Assembly: GCA_041846575.1 (NCBI GenBank)
Contig: JBGZFC010000060.1
Location: forward strand, 1-8,016
Direction: 5' to 3'
Length of the DNA stretch: 8,016 nt
Source of the DNA: JBGZFC01 sp041846575
GTDB lineage: Bacteria > Bacteroidota > Bacteroidia > Bacteroidales > Dysgonomonadaceae
The notes below the pieces were generated by a model, which saw only the letters and a program-made list of their open reading frames with translations, made no database searches and was not told where the DNA came from. Position numbers and translations under genes: made by a program. The stretch's first letter is position 1. Each line of letters starts with the position of its first letter. Of the stretch, positions 1-6,343 are shown one piece after another.

Positions 1-7
1 ATTAAAA

Positions 8-47
8 ACCTTATTTATTTCAACTATACCTTATTACCTTATTTATT
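8..47. repeat. Short AT-rich direct repeats in the 5' flank
   Basis: The 12-mer ACCTTATTTATT occurs at 8-19 and again at 36-47, and its first eight bases (ACCTTATT) occur a third time at 28-35. No gene covers this stretch. It may be simple slippage-type repetition in AT-rich intergenic DNA or the remains of a larger dispersed repeat that starts before the window. No function can be read from it. Confidence 0.5.
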
Positions 48-93
48 GCTTGATTGCTACATTTTTATCCTTTTATCTTACATCGAACTGACG

Positions 94-121
94 TTAATTA
101 CTAATTGCTCATTACTCATTG
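94..121. repeat. Degenerate heptanucleotide tandem repeat (4 units)
   Basis: Four consecutive 7-base units are visible: TTAATTA (94-100), CTAATTG (101-107), CTCATTA (108-114) and CTCATTG (115-121), consensus roughly CTMATTR. A related run in the opposite orientation is found at 7656-7676, beyond the last gene. Short heptamer repeats in intergenic DNA are known in several bacterial groups; assigning this run to a particular family is not possible here. Confidence 0.55.
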
Positions 122-172
122 ACAAAAAGCCATCGTCTCCTAAATAATCGCACATAATTTAAATATTTTTAC

Positions 173-194
173 CCGAGAAATACAATTTTTTCGG
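173..194 (+). promoter_or_regulatory. Hairpin in the leader just upstream of porP
   Basis: CCGAGAAA (173-180) can pair with TTTTTCGG (187-194), giving an 8-bp stem with one G-U pair and a 6-base loop. It ends 23 nt before the porP ATG and is not followed by a T-run, so it does not look like a terminator on this strand. It could be a 5'-UTR structure affecting translation or stability of the por transcript, or chance. I found no good match to the Bacteroidetes promoter pattern (TTG near -33, TAnnTTTG near -7) in 1-217, so the transcription start is not placed. Confidence 0.3.
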
Positions 195-217
195 CAATTA
201 TCAGTTTTATTCTACAA

Positions 218-1222
218 ATGAAAAAAAGGAATATATCGTTTCTAATAGTTTTTTTAGTGCTGAGCACAGTTAAATTGCAGGCTCAATGGGACTTGCCGTT
301 TAGTCAGCATTGGAAAGTAAAAACTTTTTACAATCCATCTTTCGCGGGAGAAACCGATAAAATTCAAACTGCGGGGTTGTACAAACTTCAATGGACAAAT
401 GTGAAGAATGCTCCTACCCGCCTTTTGATTACTGCCGACAGTCCGGTAGAATTTTTCGGACTTCGCCACGGAGTAGGATTGGTTGTATATTCCGAAAATA
501 TTGAGAACAATATTCGCAACACACTATACGCGGCACAATATACATACAAGCAAAAATTGTGGAAAGGGTATATCAACGCAGGTGTGCAAGCAGGATTGTA
601 TGATTTGAATTTCGACCCGCACAGCTACACCGTACCTCCGGACTCAACATCGGGAGGCGGACAGAGCAGTCTGTTGGTAAACCCGACAACTCAAAAGACT
701 TTCGATTTGAATGCGGGAATATCGTGGACTTCAAAGAATGTGTACCTTGGTGTAAGTGCCAACCACATATTAGAGCCAACCTACTATTCGATAAACGACA
801 CAATCGCTCAACAAATAGAACATGGCAATCACATATCGGGAGACTCTACCCGAACACATATTCCGCGAACATATTATTTTACGGGCGGATGCAATATAAA
901 GGTGCCCGGAACGTTATTTCATTTACAGCCGTTGGTTTGGGTACAAACCGATTTAAAAAATATTACAAATGTACAAGCAACTCTGCTTATTGACTACGAC
1001 AACCGCTTTTCATTGGGTGCGTCATGGCGAAACAGTGACGGTTACTCGTTTATAGCAGGAATATCGATACAGGGAGTAGAGTTGGGATATGCATACGATT
1101 TGTACACATCCGGCATTGGAAAATTAAGTAAAGGGAACCACGAAATCTCATTCAGATATCGGTTCCCGTTTGAGCTATTTGCTAAAAAGAATCAACCATA
1201 TAAAAGTATAAGATTATTATAA
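218..1222 (+). CDS. porP: Type IX secretion system outer-membrane protein, PorP/SprF family
   Basis: The 334-aa product has a Sec signal peptide: basic KKR, hydrophobic core at about residues 6-18, likely cleavage after LQA (22) before QWD. The mature start carries the family motif around F-YNPSFAG (37-44), corresponding to the 'NPA-AG' signature of PorP/SprF proteins. The rest alternates short hydrophobic/aromatic strands with polar turns, as expected of an outer-membrane beta-barrel, and ends in a strand-like segment (EISFRYRFPFELF) followed by a short basic tail. Length fits the family (about 300-350 aa). In P. gingivalis PorP is required for T9SS secretion, and SprF-type paralogues help display specific cargo such as the adhesin SprB. 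The gene lies 17 nt upstream of porK, which supports the housekeeping PorP role rather than a cargo-specific SprF paralogue. The ATG at 218 is the only start that gives an intact signal peptide. Confidence 0.9.
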   Translation: MKKRNISFLIVFLVLSTVKLQAQWDLPFSQHWKVKTFYNPSFAGETDKIQTAGLYKLQWTNVKNAPTRLLITADSPVEFFGLRHGVGLVVYSENIENNIRNTLYAAQYTYKQKLWKGYINAGVQAGLYDLNFDPHSYTVPPDSTSGGGQSSLLVNPTTQKTFDLNAGISWTSKNVYLGVSANHILEPTYYSINDTIAQQIEHGNHISGDSTRTHIPRTYYFTGGCNIKVPGTLFHLQPLVWVQTDLKNITNVQATLLIDYDNRFSLGASWRNSDGYSFIAGISIQGVELGYAYDLYTSGIGKLSKGNHEISFRYRFPFELFAKKNQPYKSIRLL

Positions 1223-1239
1223 AGAAAAATTCAATATTG

Positions 1240-2673
1240 ATGAAGAAAATCTTTTATTTGATATTATTTGCAACAATCCTTGCCTCCTGCAGTAGTGGAG
1301 GGAAAAGCACAAGCAGCAGCGGAGGCGAACTTGTTGGTGTTGGCGGAGGTAGAAGTTGGACAGAACCTACTCCTTACGGCATGGTTTTAGTTTCGAGAGG
1401 AAGTTATCAGATGGGACCTTCCGATTTGGACTCTCTTTGGGGTATCTCTATTCCGGTGAGAGGAGTTTCGGTGGATAATTTCTGGATGGACGCACACGAA
1501 ATTACCAACTCTGAGTACAAACAATTTGTTTATTGGGTGCGCGATTCGATTATTCGTGAACGATTGGCTGACCCTGCATACGCAGGCGATGATTTCTATC
1601 GCATAACGGAAAACGAATACGGAGACCCTGTTCCTCCAACTCTCAACTGGAGCATTCCGATTCCCTGGACACGTAACACCGAAGAGGAGGAGGCTGCCAT
1701 AAACAGTGTATATTTCGTTCATCCGATTACAAAAGAGAAAATGCTTGATGCAAGGCAGATGAACTTCAAATATGAGTGGTACGACGCAACCGAAGCAGCA
1801 AAAAGAATGCACAGACTGAATCCGCAAGAGCGTAATCTGAACACCGACATCAAAGTTGACCCAAATGAGGTTATCATGATTTCGAAAGATACGGCTTATA
1901 TAGATGAGAACGGACGTCCGGTTAATATTACCATCAACAGACCTCTAAGTGGATACTACGATTTTTTGCATACCAGAATTATCAATATCTATCCGGATAC
2001 AACTTGTTGGGTAAACGACTTCAACAATTCGTACAACGAACCGTATATGCGAACATATTTTGCTCACGACGGTTACAGCGAATATCCTGTGGTTGGCGTA
2101 TCTTGGGAACAGGCAGTTGCTTTTTGCGAATGGCGAACACTATTCCTGAAAAAAGGAATGGGAAAAAATGTACATCATTTTGAGCAATACAGATTACCGA
2201 CCGAAGCGGAATGGGAAATGGCGGCAAGAACAGGAAAAACCGAAAACAAATTCCCCTGGGATGCAGATAATACTAAGAATAAAGATGATTGTTTTATGGC
2301 AAACTTCAAACCGGGAGAAGGCGAATATACTGCCGACAGCCACCTGATTCCAAACAGAGTGGGAAGCTTTATGCCTAACTCATTCGGATTGTACGACATG
2401 GCGGGTAACGTTGCCGAGTGGACATCGACAAGCTATACCGAATCGGGAAATCAAATAATGAACGATATGAACCCCGAATACAGTTACAACGCAGCACCTG
2501 AAGACCCGTATTCACTGAAACGAAAAGTTATAAAAGGCGGTTCGTGGAAAGATGTTTCTACATTTATCCGTTCGGATATGCGCGACTGGGAATATCAAAA
2601 CGTGGGAAGATCTTATATTGGCTTTAGATGTGTAAGGTCGCAAATAGGTTTTGCAAAATCAAGAAGAAAATAA
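1240..2673 (+). CDS. porK: T9SS ring lipoprotein PorK/GldK (FGE-like fold)
   Basis: The product is an outer-membrane-anchored lipoprotein (477 aa) that, with PorN, forms the large periplasmic ring of the T9SS. I chose the ATG at 1240 over the in-frame TTG at 1237; both leave the signal intact. The lipobox LASC puts the lipidated cysteine at residue 17, followed by a Ser/Gly-rich linker (18-40). The body is a formylglycine-generating-enzyme/SUMF1-type domain split by a long insert (about residues 100-265). Its landmarks are PYGMVLVSRGSYQMG near 45-60, HEITNSEY near 87, GVSWEQAVAFCEWR, RLPTEAEWE (318-326), GLYDMAGNVAEWT (383-395), KGGSW (432-436) and IGFRCV (460-465). The two catalytic cysteines expected 3 and 8 residues after GGS are Asp438 and Ile443, so enzyme activity is not expected and the fold is structural, as in known GldK/PorK. 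Spacing to porP is 17 nt and to porL 16 nt. Confidence 0.95.
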   Translation: MKKIFYLILFATILASCSSGGKSTSSSGGELVGVGGGRSWTEPTPYGMVLVSRGSYQMGPSDLDSLWGISIPVRGVSVDNFWMDAHEITNSEYKQFVYWVRDSIIRERLADPAYAGDDFYRITENEYGDPVPPTLNWSIPIPWTRNTEEEEAAINSVYFVHPITKEKMLDARQMNFKYEWYDATEAAKRMHRLNPQERNLNTDIKVDPNEVIMISKDTAYIDENGRPVNITINRPLSGYYDFLHTRIINIYPDTTCWVNDFNNSYNEPYMRTYFAHDGYSEYPVVGVSWEQAVAFCEWRTLFLKKGMGKNVHHFEQYRLPTEAEWEMAARTGKTENKFPWDADNTKNKDDCFMANFKPGEGEYTADSHLIPNRVGSFMPNSFGLYDMAGNVAEWTSTSYTESGNQIMNDMNPEYSYNAAPEDPYSLKRKVIKGGSWKDVSTFIRSDMRDWEYQNVGRSYIGFRCVRSQIGFAKSRRK

Positions 2674-2689
2674 ATCACTTTCAAATACA

Positions 2690-3571
2690 ATGGTAAAGAA
2701 ATATAAAAACAAAATTGAAGCATTACTTCAAACACCCCGTGGCAAACGGGCATTGAACTTCGCATATAGTTTCGGAGCAGCTATCGTTATATTAGGTGCA
2801 ATGTTTAAAATCTTGCACTTACCTTTTGGTAATACAATGCTATTCATAGGTATGGTAACCGAGGCATTTGTTTTCGTTATCTCCGCTTTCGATACACCTA
2901 TCAGAGATTACGATTGGGGTAAAGTATTTCCGGTGCTAAACCCGGGCAGCAATGAAGATAGTTTCGATTTTTCAAAGTTAGGAACATCGGCAGGTATGCC
3001 ACAAGGTAATTTTGGAGTTAGCCACGCCTCTGCTACCGGTGAGAACTATGAGAATTCAGGCTCTCAAAACCAAACCAGAACAACTTACACTCCTATTGCC
3101 GCAGACGACCATGTAGGTCAACTTTCATCTGTAACAGACAGTGTACAAAGATTTGCTGAAGCAACGGAAACTCTTACCAAAATTTCCGAATCGTTGCAAG
3201 CATCGTACGAACATATAATCAACAATTCTCAAAACTTGAGCCAAAGTTCGGTAGGTTACGTCCAACAAATGGAAAGTCTGAACCGCAATATTGCAGGGCT
3301 GAATACAATCTACGAAATTCAACTCAAGAGCATTAGTGGTCAGATAGACACATTAGACCATATAAACAACGGCTTGAGCAGAATAAAACACATGTATGAC
3401 GGCTCTGTGCCCGATAGTGCGGTTTTCAAACGTGAAACCGAGAGAATGACTCAACAGATAAAAGAGCTTAACCAGGTTTACAGCCGTTTACTGCAAGCAA
3501 TGACAGTAAATATGCCTATAAACCACGATCCTTATGCTCAATCATCAATTAACCCAATAAGTAATCCTTAG
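2690..3571 (+). CDS. porL: T9SS inner-membrane motor protein PorL/GldL
   Basis: This 293-aa protein is the stator-like subunit of the PorLM/GldLM proton-driven motor. Two transmembrane helices lie close together near the N terminus (about 24-43 and 49-67), joined by the conserved KILHLPFGN turn (40-48). Helix 2 carries MVTEAFVF with Glu58, matching the essential intramembrane glutamate of the family; Lys40 and His43 are also at conserved motor positions. The cytoplasmic remainder has a Ser/Gly/Asn-rich linker (about 90-137), then a long heptad-rich, coiled-coil-like helix region (about 140-275) and a Pro/Asn-rich end. Length resembles P. gingivalis PorL rather than the shorter flavobacterial GldL. 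The frame is open back to a TTG at 2651, inside porK, but the ATG at 2690 follows an A-rich stretch and begins with the typical short basic leader, so it is preferred. The stop lies 2 nt before the porM ATG, suggesting translational coupling. Confidence 0.95.
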   Translation: MVKKYKNKIEALLQTPRGKRALNFAYSFGAAIVILGAMFKILHLPFGNTMLFIGMVTEAFVFVISAFDTPIRDYDWGKVFPVLNPGSNEDSFDFSKLGTSAGMPQGNFGVSHASATGENYENSGSQNQTRTTYTPIAADDHVGQLSSVTDSVQRFAEATETLTKISESLQASYEHIINNSQNLSQSSVGYVQQMESLNRNIAGLNTIYEIQLKSISGQIDTLDHINNGLSRIKHMYDGSVPDSAVFKRETERMTQQIKELNQVYSRLLQAMTVNMPINHDPYAQSSINPISNP

Positions 3572-3573
3572 AA

Positions 3574-5130
3574 ATGGCAGTTAACAGTCCAAATTCTCCG
3601 CGTCAGAAGATGATTAACCTGATGTATCTGGTTTTCATCTCTATGTTGGCACTCAACGTATCGGCAGAAGTACTTATCGGATTTGATATTATAGAAGACA
3701 GCATCAATGATTCATCTGCAAATATGCAAGACAGAAATCTGTTGATTATGAGCGAATTGGAAACCTATAATAAGCAAAACCCTGAAAAAGCCGGCGAGTG
3801 GTACAACTTAGGGAAGGATGTAAAAAGTATGAGCGACTCGCTCGTTAATTACATTCAGGACTTGAAAATCAGAATGGTAAAAAATGCTGACGGAAAACAC
3901 GGAGATATTAATAATATAAAAAACAAAGATAATATTGATGCGGCTTCGCTGGTAATGCTTTCGCCCGTAACAAAAGAGGGTGCAAAACTAAAAGAGAGCA
4001 TAAACAGATATAGAGAGACTATAACTAAATATGTACACAATCCGAAGCACAGAGAAATTATCGAGAAAAATCTGAGTACAACTCCGCCCAAAAAGGCGTT
4101 AAATAAAAACTGGGAGCAGTATCTTTTCGAAAATATGCCGCTTTCTGCATCTATAACCATTCTCTCTAAAATGCAAAACGACATCCGCTCATCGGAAGGA
4201 GAAGCATTAACAACTCTCCTCAACAGCGTGGACGTCGGCGACTTTAGAGTAAACAGAATAAACGCTTATGTAATTCCTGAATCTAAAGTGATAATACAAG
4301 GAGGAGCATACAGAGCTAAAATTGTGCTTTCGGCAGAAGACTCAACGCAAACGCCCAATATTTTCGTAAACGGAAAAACTCTGGATGTTGCAGCAAACGG
4401 AATCTTCACAGCAGGAGCAAGTAACGTTGGAACTTTTCCGGTGGAAGGTTATATAGAAATGATTTCGGGTGACGGCTCCTTTATGAGAAGAACATTCTCC
4501 GACGAATATACCGTAATAGAACCGATGGCTACAATTGCCCCCACACTTATGAATGTGCTTTATGCCGGAATCGATAACGAGATAAGTATTTCAGTTCCCG
4601 GATTTGCACCGCAAGATGTATCGGCAACAATGAGCAACGGCTCTCTTACAAGAAAAGGGAATCTGTGGGTAGCAAAACCAACCGCTGTAGGAAAAGATGT
4701 TACAATCGCCATTTCGGCAAAAACGGCTGACGGAAAGAGTCGCGAATTGGCAAACAAAGTGTTCAGAGTAAGACCTCTACCCGACCCTACTCCATATATC
4801 GAGTACACCGACAACAACGGTAACCCGGCTATGTTTAAAGGTGGTGCTCTGTCGAAAGCGGTATTGGTAAACGCAGGAGGAATAAAGGCGGCAATAGACG
4901 ACGGCATTTTAAATATACCGTTTAGAGTAACAAGTTTTAAAACCGTATTTTTCGACTCGATGGGTAACGCAATTCCCGAAGTATCGCAGGGAAGTCAGTT
5001 CTCGGAAAGACAAAAAGAGCAAATTCGTCGCCTGCAACGAGGTAAATATTTCTATATTTCAGGCGTAAAAGCAATCGGACCTGACGGTACGGAGAGAGAA
5101 ATAGCAGTAATAGAAGTAAGAGTCAACTAA
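3574..5130 (+). CDS. porM: T9SS trans-periplasmic motor shaft PorM/GldM
   Basis: The 518-aa protein has a short cytoplasmic N terminus, a single transmembrane helix (about 13-34, MINLMYLVFISMLALNVSA) and a large periplasmic part. SPRQKMINLMYLVF is the family signature, with Arg10 in the position of the conserved arginine that faces the PorL glutamate. By comparison with known GldM/PorM structures, the periplasmic part divides into a helical D1 (about 36-215), beta domains D2 (about 225-310) and D3 (about 315-400), and D4 (about 404-518). D4 starts after the VRPLPDPTP linker and is the part that contacts the PorK-PorN ring. Length is close to P. gingivalis PorM (516 aa). A dimer of PorM transmits motion from the PorL pentamer across the periplasm. 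There are 2 nt to porL upstream and 16 nt to porN downstream. No truncation or frameshift is visible. Confidence 0.96.
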   Translation: MAVNSPNSPRQKMINLMYLVFISMLALNVSAEVLIGFDIIEDSINDSSANMQDRNLLIMSELETYNKQNPEKAGEWYNLGKDVKSMSDSLVNYIQDLKIRMVKNADGKHGDINNIKNKDNIDAASLVMLSPVTKEGAKLKESINRYRETITKYVHNPKHREIIEKNLSTTPPKKALNKNWEQYLFENMPLSASITILSKMQNDIRSSEGEALTTLLNSVDVGDFRVNRINAYVIPESKVIIQGGAYRAKIVLSAEDSTQTPNIFVNGKTLDVAANGIFTAGASNVGTFPVEGYIEMISGDGSFMRRTFSDEYTVIEPMATIAPTLMNVLYAGIDNEISISVPGFAPQDVSATMSNGSLTRKGNLWVAKPTAVGKDVTIAISAKTADGKSRELANKVFRVRPLPDPTPYIEYTDNNGNPAMFKGGALSKAVLVNAGGIKAAIDDGILNIPFRVTSFKTVFFDSMGNAIPEVSQGSQFSERQKEQIRRLQRGKYFYISGVKAIGPDGTEREIAVIEVRVN

Positions 5131-5146
5131 ATTTGAGACAAACAAT

Positions 5147-6235
5147 ATGAAAAGAACAGCAATTATAATATTTTTGGCATGCGCGTTTTCGGGAGTAACT
5201 CTGGCGCAAGAGTCGGCTCGAGACAGGCTGACAAACCAAAACCAGAAGAAAGCTGCCGATAGTTCTATCGGACTATCGATACGTGCTGCACAAAAAAACA
5301 GAACGCAAACATCAAACATATCCGAAGCTAAATGGCTACGCGAAATATATCGTTATCTTGACTTGGAAAAGGAGCAAAACGCCCCCCTTTACTATCCGGT
5401 TGTACCCGAACAGGACAGAATGAATCTGTTTACAATGATTTTTAAACTTCTTGCCGAAAATCAAATTAGTGCTTACGAATATCTTGACGGTAGAGAGATT
5501 TTTACCGATGAGTATAAAATTGACTTCAAGGAGTTGCTCGACAGATTTGGCATTTACTACGAAATACAAAACGGAAAAGTGGTGATTAACGATGTCGATA
5601 TCCCAAGCAACGAGGTTCAAGGTTACTATCTGAAAGAGGCTTACTTTTTCGAAACCGGAACATCAAACTACGGAATTGAAACTCTTGCAATCTGCCCCAT
5701 TATTCACCGACAAGGCGACTATGAAGCGGGCACGGTAAGATATCCGCTATTCTGGATTCCTTACGAAGAGATAAGACCTTATACTCTACGTATGCCGATT
5801 ATGACATCGAGCCTGAACAACACAATGACAGGAACTATTGACGACTTTTTCCGCAAAGGAAATTACGAAGGGGAGATTTATAAAACAACAAACCTTCGCA
5901 ATCTGGCTCTTGCTCAACAAGCAGCTACACCCGAAGAGTTGAAACTGAAACAAGAGAAAATTGAGAAAGAGTTGAAAGAGTTTGAGACTAATCTCTGGAG
6001 AGAGAGAGCAGCAAAAAAAGAGGAAACGAAAGCAACCAAAAAAGAGGATAAACAAGAGGAAGAAGTAGTTTCTGATGAAGATAACAGCGAAACAACAAAA
6101 GCAAAAAGAACTACAACAAGAAAACCAAGGGCTTCTACAAAAAAATCTAAAGAGCCAAAGGAGCCCAAATCTTCAACCCAAACAACTCAAACAACAAAAA
6201 GTACAGGCAATAGCATGCGAAACAGAAGATACTGA
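5147..6235 (+). CDS. porN: T9SS periplasmic ring protein PorN/GldN
   Basis: This 362-aa secreted protein partners PorK in the periplasmic ring and is the contact for PorM. A Sec signal peptide is clear (KR, hydrophobic 5-18, likely cleavage after TLA at 20, mature start QES). The conserved GldN/PorN body runs from about 50 to 250. It includes WLREIYRYLDLEKEQNAPLYYP, the NLFTMIFKLL and AYEYLDGREIFTDEY segments, and FKELLDRFGIYYE; later comes a Pro/Trp-containing stretch (YPLFWIPYEEIRPYTLRMP). From about 253 it becomes a charged helix (Glu/Lys-rich to about 285), and then a low-complexity tail of Lys, Glu, Thr and Ser to the C terminus, ending NRRY. Overall length is like P. gingivalis PorN (about 360 aa). 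It is the last gene of the por block, 16 nt after porM and followed by a terminator-like hairpin. Confidence 0.94.
   Translation: MKRTAIIIFLACAFSGVTLAQESARDRLTNQNQKKAADSSIGLSIRAAQKNRTQTSNISEAKWLREIYRYLDLEKEQNAPLYYPVVPEQDRMNLFTMIFKLLAENQISAYEYLDGREIFTDEYKIDFKELLDRFGIYYEIQNGKVVINDVDIPSNEVQGYYLKEAYFFETGTSNYGIETLAICPIIHRQGDYEAGTVRYPLFWIPYEEIRPYTLRMPIMTSSLNNTMTGTIDDFFRKGNYEGEIYKTTNLRNLALAQQAATPEELKLKQEKIEKELKEFETNLWRERAAKKEETKATKKEDKQEEEVVSDEDNSETTKAKRTTTRKPRASTKKSKEPKEPKSSTQTTQTTKSTGNSMRNRRY
5903..6232 (+). other. Low-complexity C-terminal tail of PorN
   Basis: Residues 253-362 of PorN are strongly biased. A Glu/Lys/Leu helix-like stretch (to about 285) is followed by about 75 residues that are mostly Lys, Glu, Thr, Ser, Arg and Asp. 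Acidic (QEEEVVSDEDNSE) and basic (TTTRKPRASTKKSK) clusters are separate. The DNA is correspondingly A-rich. It is likely disordered in the periplasm. The reading frame stays open to the TGA at 6233, so this is genuine coding sequence rather than a frameshift artefact. Confidence 0.7.
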
Positions 6236-6270
6236 TTTTGCTCTTTAGCTTACTTAAAAAAGATAAAAAT

Positions 6271-6320
6271 AAAACGGCATATCCATCTGACAATCATTTG
6301 TGTATGCCGTTTCTCTTTTC
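6271..6320 (+). terminator. Intrinsic-terminator-like hairpin after porN
   Basis: AAACGGCATA (6272-6281) pairs perfectly with TATGCCGTTT (6303-6312). Inside the 21-base loop ACAA (6290-6293) can pair with TTGT (6298-6301). The right arm runs into a T-rich stretch (TTTCTCTTTT), and the left arm is preceded by an A-rich stretch that would be T-rich on the opposite strand, so it could work in both directions. It lies 36 nt after the porN stop and separates the por block from the HD gene. Confidence 0.75.
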
Positions 6321-6343
6321 AATAAAAAACTTGAAACATCAAT

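Noticed and set aside
1..217. Promoter for the por operon
   Set aside because: TACATTTT at 58-65 matches 7 of 8 bases of the TAnnTTTG pattern, but no TTG lies at the right distance upstream, so I do not call it.
724..993. 89-codon open frame on the + strand inside porP
   Set aside because: It lies wholly within porP in another frame, has no membrane or domain pattern, and the porP frame is clearly the coding one.
1237..1239. TTG as the porK start
   Set aside because: The ATG immediately after it gives the same lipoprotein signal and is the usual choice.
1387..1827. 146-codon open frame on the - strand opposite porK
   Set aside because: Its composition (many Cys, Arg, Ile, Val without motif) is typical of an antisense shadow of a conserved gene, and it has no independent signals.
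2651..2689. TTG start that would extend PorL by 13 residues into porK
   Set aside because: The added polar residues are not seen at family N termini, and the ATG at 2690 follows an A-rich stretch as at the other genes.
5168..5182. Possible lipobox (FLAC, Cys12) in PorN
   Set aside because: The hydrophobic stretch before Cys12 is too short and continues past it to a normal signal-peptidase I site at TLA-QES, so a soluble periplasmic protein is more likely.
5914..6168. - strand open frames opposite the PorN tail, rich in Ser/Phe/Leu
   Set aside because: They simply mirror the A-rich Lys/Glu-coding low-complexity sequence.
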